From Clostridiales bacterium (GTDB taxonomy: Bacteria; Bacillota; Clostridia; Lachnospirales; Lachnospiraceae): a DNA stretch of 5,620 bases. The stretch covers positions 1 through 5,620 of the forward strand of contig JAJBVF010000458.1 of assembly GCA_020859965.1 (NCBI GenBank), read 5' to 3'. Below are positions 5,180-5,620 of the stretch, in pieces. Below the pieces are notes generated by a model. The model saw only the letters and a list, made by a program, of their open reading frames with translations. It ran no database searches and had not been told where the DNA came from. The position numbers and the translations under genes were made by a program. How positions within the stretch are numbered: position 1 is the first letter of the stretch; the number at the start of each line of letters is the position of its first letter.

Positions 5180-5620
5180 ATGTTGACACCGAAACAGAAT
5201 ATGCTTGAGGTGATTCGCGGAGGCAACCCAGACCGTATTGTGAATCAGTACGAGGCAGTACAGCTTCTGATGCATCCCTTTATGTTTTCCAGTCCGCTGC
5301 TTGAACCGGGACAGGAGAATGTAGTGAACGCATGGGGCGTTACAAATACGTTTCCGAAGGGAGTGCCGGGAGCATTTCCGGTACACACGCCGGATAAGAT
5401 CGTGGTGAAGGATATTGAGGACTGGAAAGAGTATGTACATGCACCGTCTCTTAAGTTTTCTCAGGAGCAGTGGGATATGGTGAAGGCGACTTATGATGCG
5501 GTGGACGGCGAGCAGTCTTTTAAAGCTGCGTTTGTAGCGCCGGGGCTTTTTGAGCAGACCCATCATCTCTGTGAGATTTCCAATGCTCTGATGTATTATA
5601 TTACCAATGAGGATGAGATG
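5180..5620 (+). CDS. Uroporphyrinogen-decarboxylase-family protein, methyltransferase (MtaA/CmuA)-like, N-terminal part
   Basis: There are 147 codons, open to the right edge; the family is usually about 330-380 residues, so more than half is missing. The start MLTPKQNMLEVIRGGNPDRIVNQYEAV resembles the T-P-K-x-x-x-L-x-x-x-R-G-x-x-P-D-R opening of URO-D-fold proteins that transfer methyl groups from corrinoid proteins or act as corrinoid-dependent demethylases in anaerobes. The MRQAGRYLPEY signature expected near the start of a true heme-pathway HemE is absent, so heme synthesis is unlikely. Later blocks include NAWGVT (about 50-55), PGAFPVHTPDKIV (63-75) and FVAPGLFEQTHHLCEISNAL (117-136). The zinc-ligand region of MtaA-like enzymes would be C-terminal and cannot be checked. 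The cytoplasmic protein has its own promoter, dyad and strong ribosome binding site. A corrinoid protein or cobalamin-binding partner downstream would fit but is not visible. The exact substrate is unknown. Confidence 0.8.
   Translation, partial: MLTPKQNMLEVIRGGNPDRIVNQYEAVQLLMHPFMFSSPLLEPGQENVVNAWGVTNTFPKGVPGAFPVHTPDKIVVKDIEDWKEYVHAPSLKFSQEQWDMVKATYDAVDGEQSFKAAFVAPGLFEQTHHLCEISNALMYYITNEDEM

Noticed and set aside
5157..5186. Nine-codon leader peptide (MRKGGIQTC) overlapping the URO-D-like start
   Set aside because: Its codons mostly read through the ribosome binding site of the real gene, it has no ribosome binding site of its own and shows no run of regulatory codons; probably chance.
5114..5566. 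150-codon open frame on the - strand at the right edge
   Set aside because: It is antisense to the URO-D-like gene, which has a strong ribosome binding site, family-like N-terminus and an uninterrupted frame to the window end.
1..5620. CRISPR array, tRNA, insertion sequence, toxin-antitoxin or defence module
   Set aside because: No regularly spaced repeats, cloverleaf, transposase-like protein or paired terminal repeats were seen, and the coding content is accounted for.

Overview
The window looks like a chromosomal segment of an anaerobic Gram-positive Firmicute, most likely a Lachnospiraceae-type Clostridium relative. This rests on a CIRCE-controlled clpB, strong AGGAGG-type ribosome binding sites, a DUF4250 small protein, a bacterial hexameric-type NADP glutamate dehydrogenase and a URO-D-fold methyltransferase-like gene. 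The assignment is inferred from gene content and protein character; no database search was run. All genes seen are on the + strand.

Layout: (1) 2-601, the C-terminal ~200 residues of glutamate dehydrogenase (gdhA), cut by the left window edge. (2) 602-866, a 265-base intergenic stretch with an intrinsic terminator (731-775), then a TTGACA promoter whose -35 box sits in the loop of a perfect 7-bp inverted repeat. (3) 867-1592, a secreted SGNH/GDSL-like hydrolase of the DUF4886 type, visibly more A-rich than its neighbours. (4) 1593-1774, the clpB control region: a near-perfect CIRCE operator physically overlapping the -35 of a strong extended -10 promoter. (5) 1775-4378, full-length ClpB disaggregase (867 aa). 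(6) 4560-4736, a 58-aa DUF4250 protein, probably co-transcribed with clpB because no terminator separates them. (7) 4737-5179, a 443-base non-coding stretch with a long U-tailed terminator, a cluster of GC-rich hairpins, a perfect 19-bp dyad with a third half-site, an extended -10 promoter and a structured leader. (8) 5180-5620, the first 147 codons of a uroporphyrinogen-decarboxylase-family protein of the corrinoid methyltransferase type, cut by the right window edge.

Functionally these are at least four separate transcription units: nitrogen assimilation (gdhA), a secreted esterase-like enzyme, an HrcA-type heat-shock unit (clpB plus DUF4250), and what is probably a specifically regulated one-carbon/demethylation gene. 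I found no CRISPR array, tRNA, rRNA, insertion sequence or defence system. The least explained signals are regulatory: the dyad array before the URO-D-like gene, and the inverted repeat around the hydrolase promoter.
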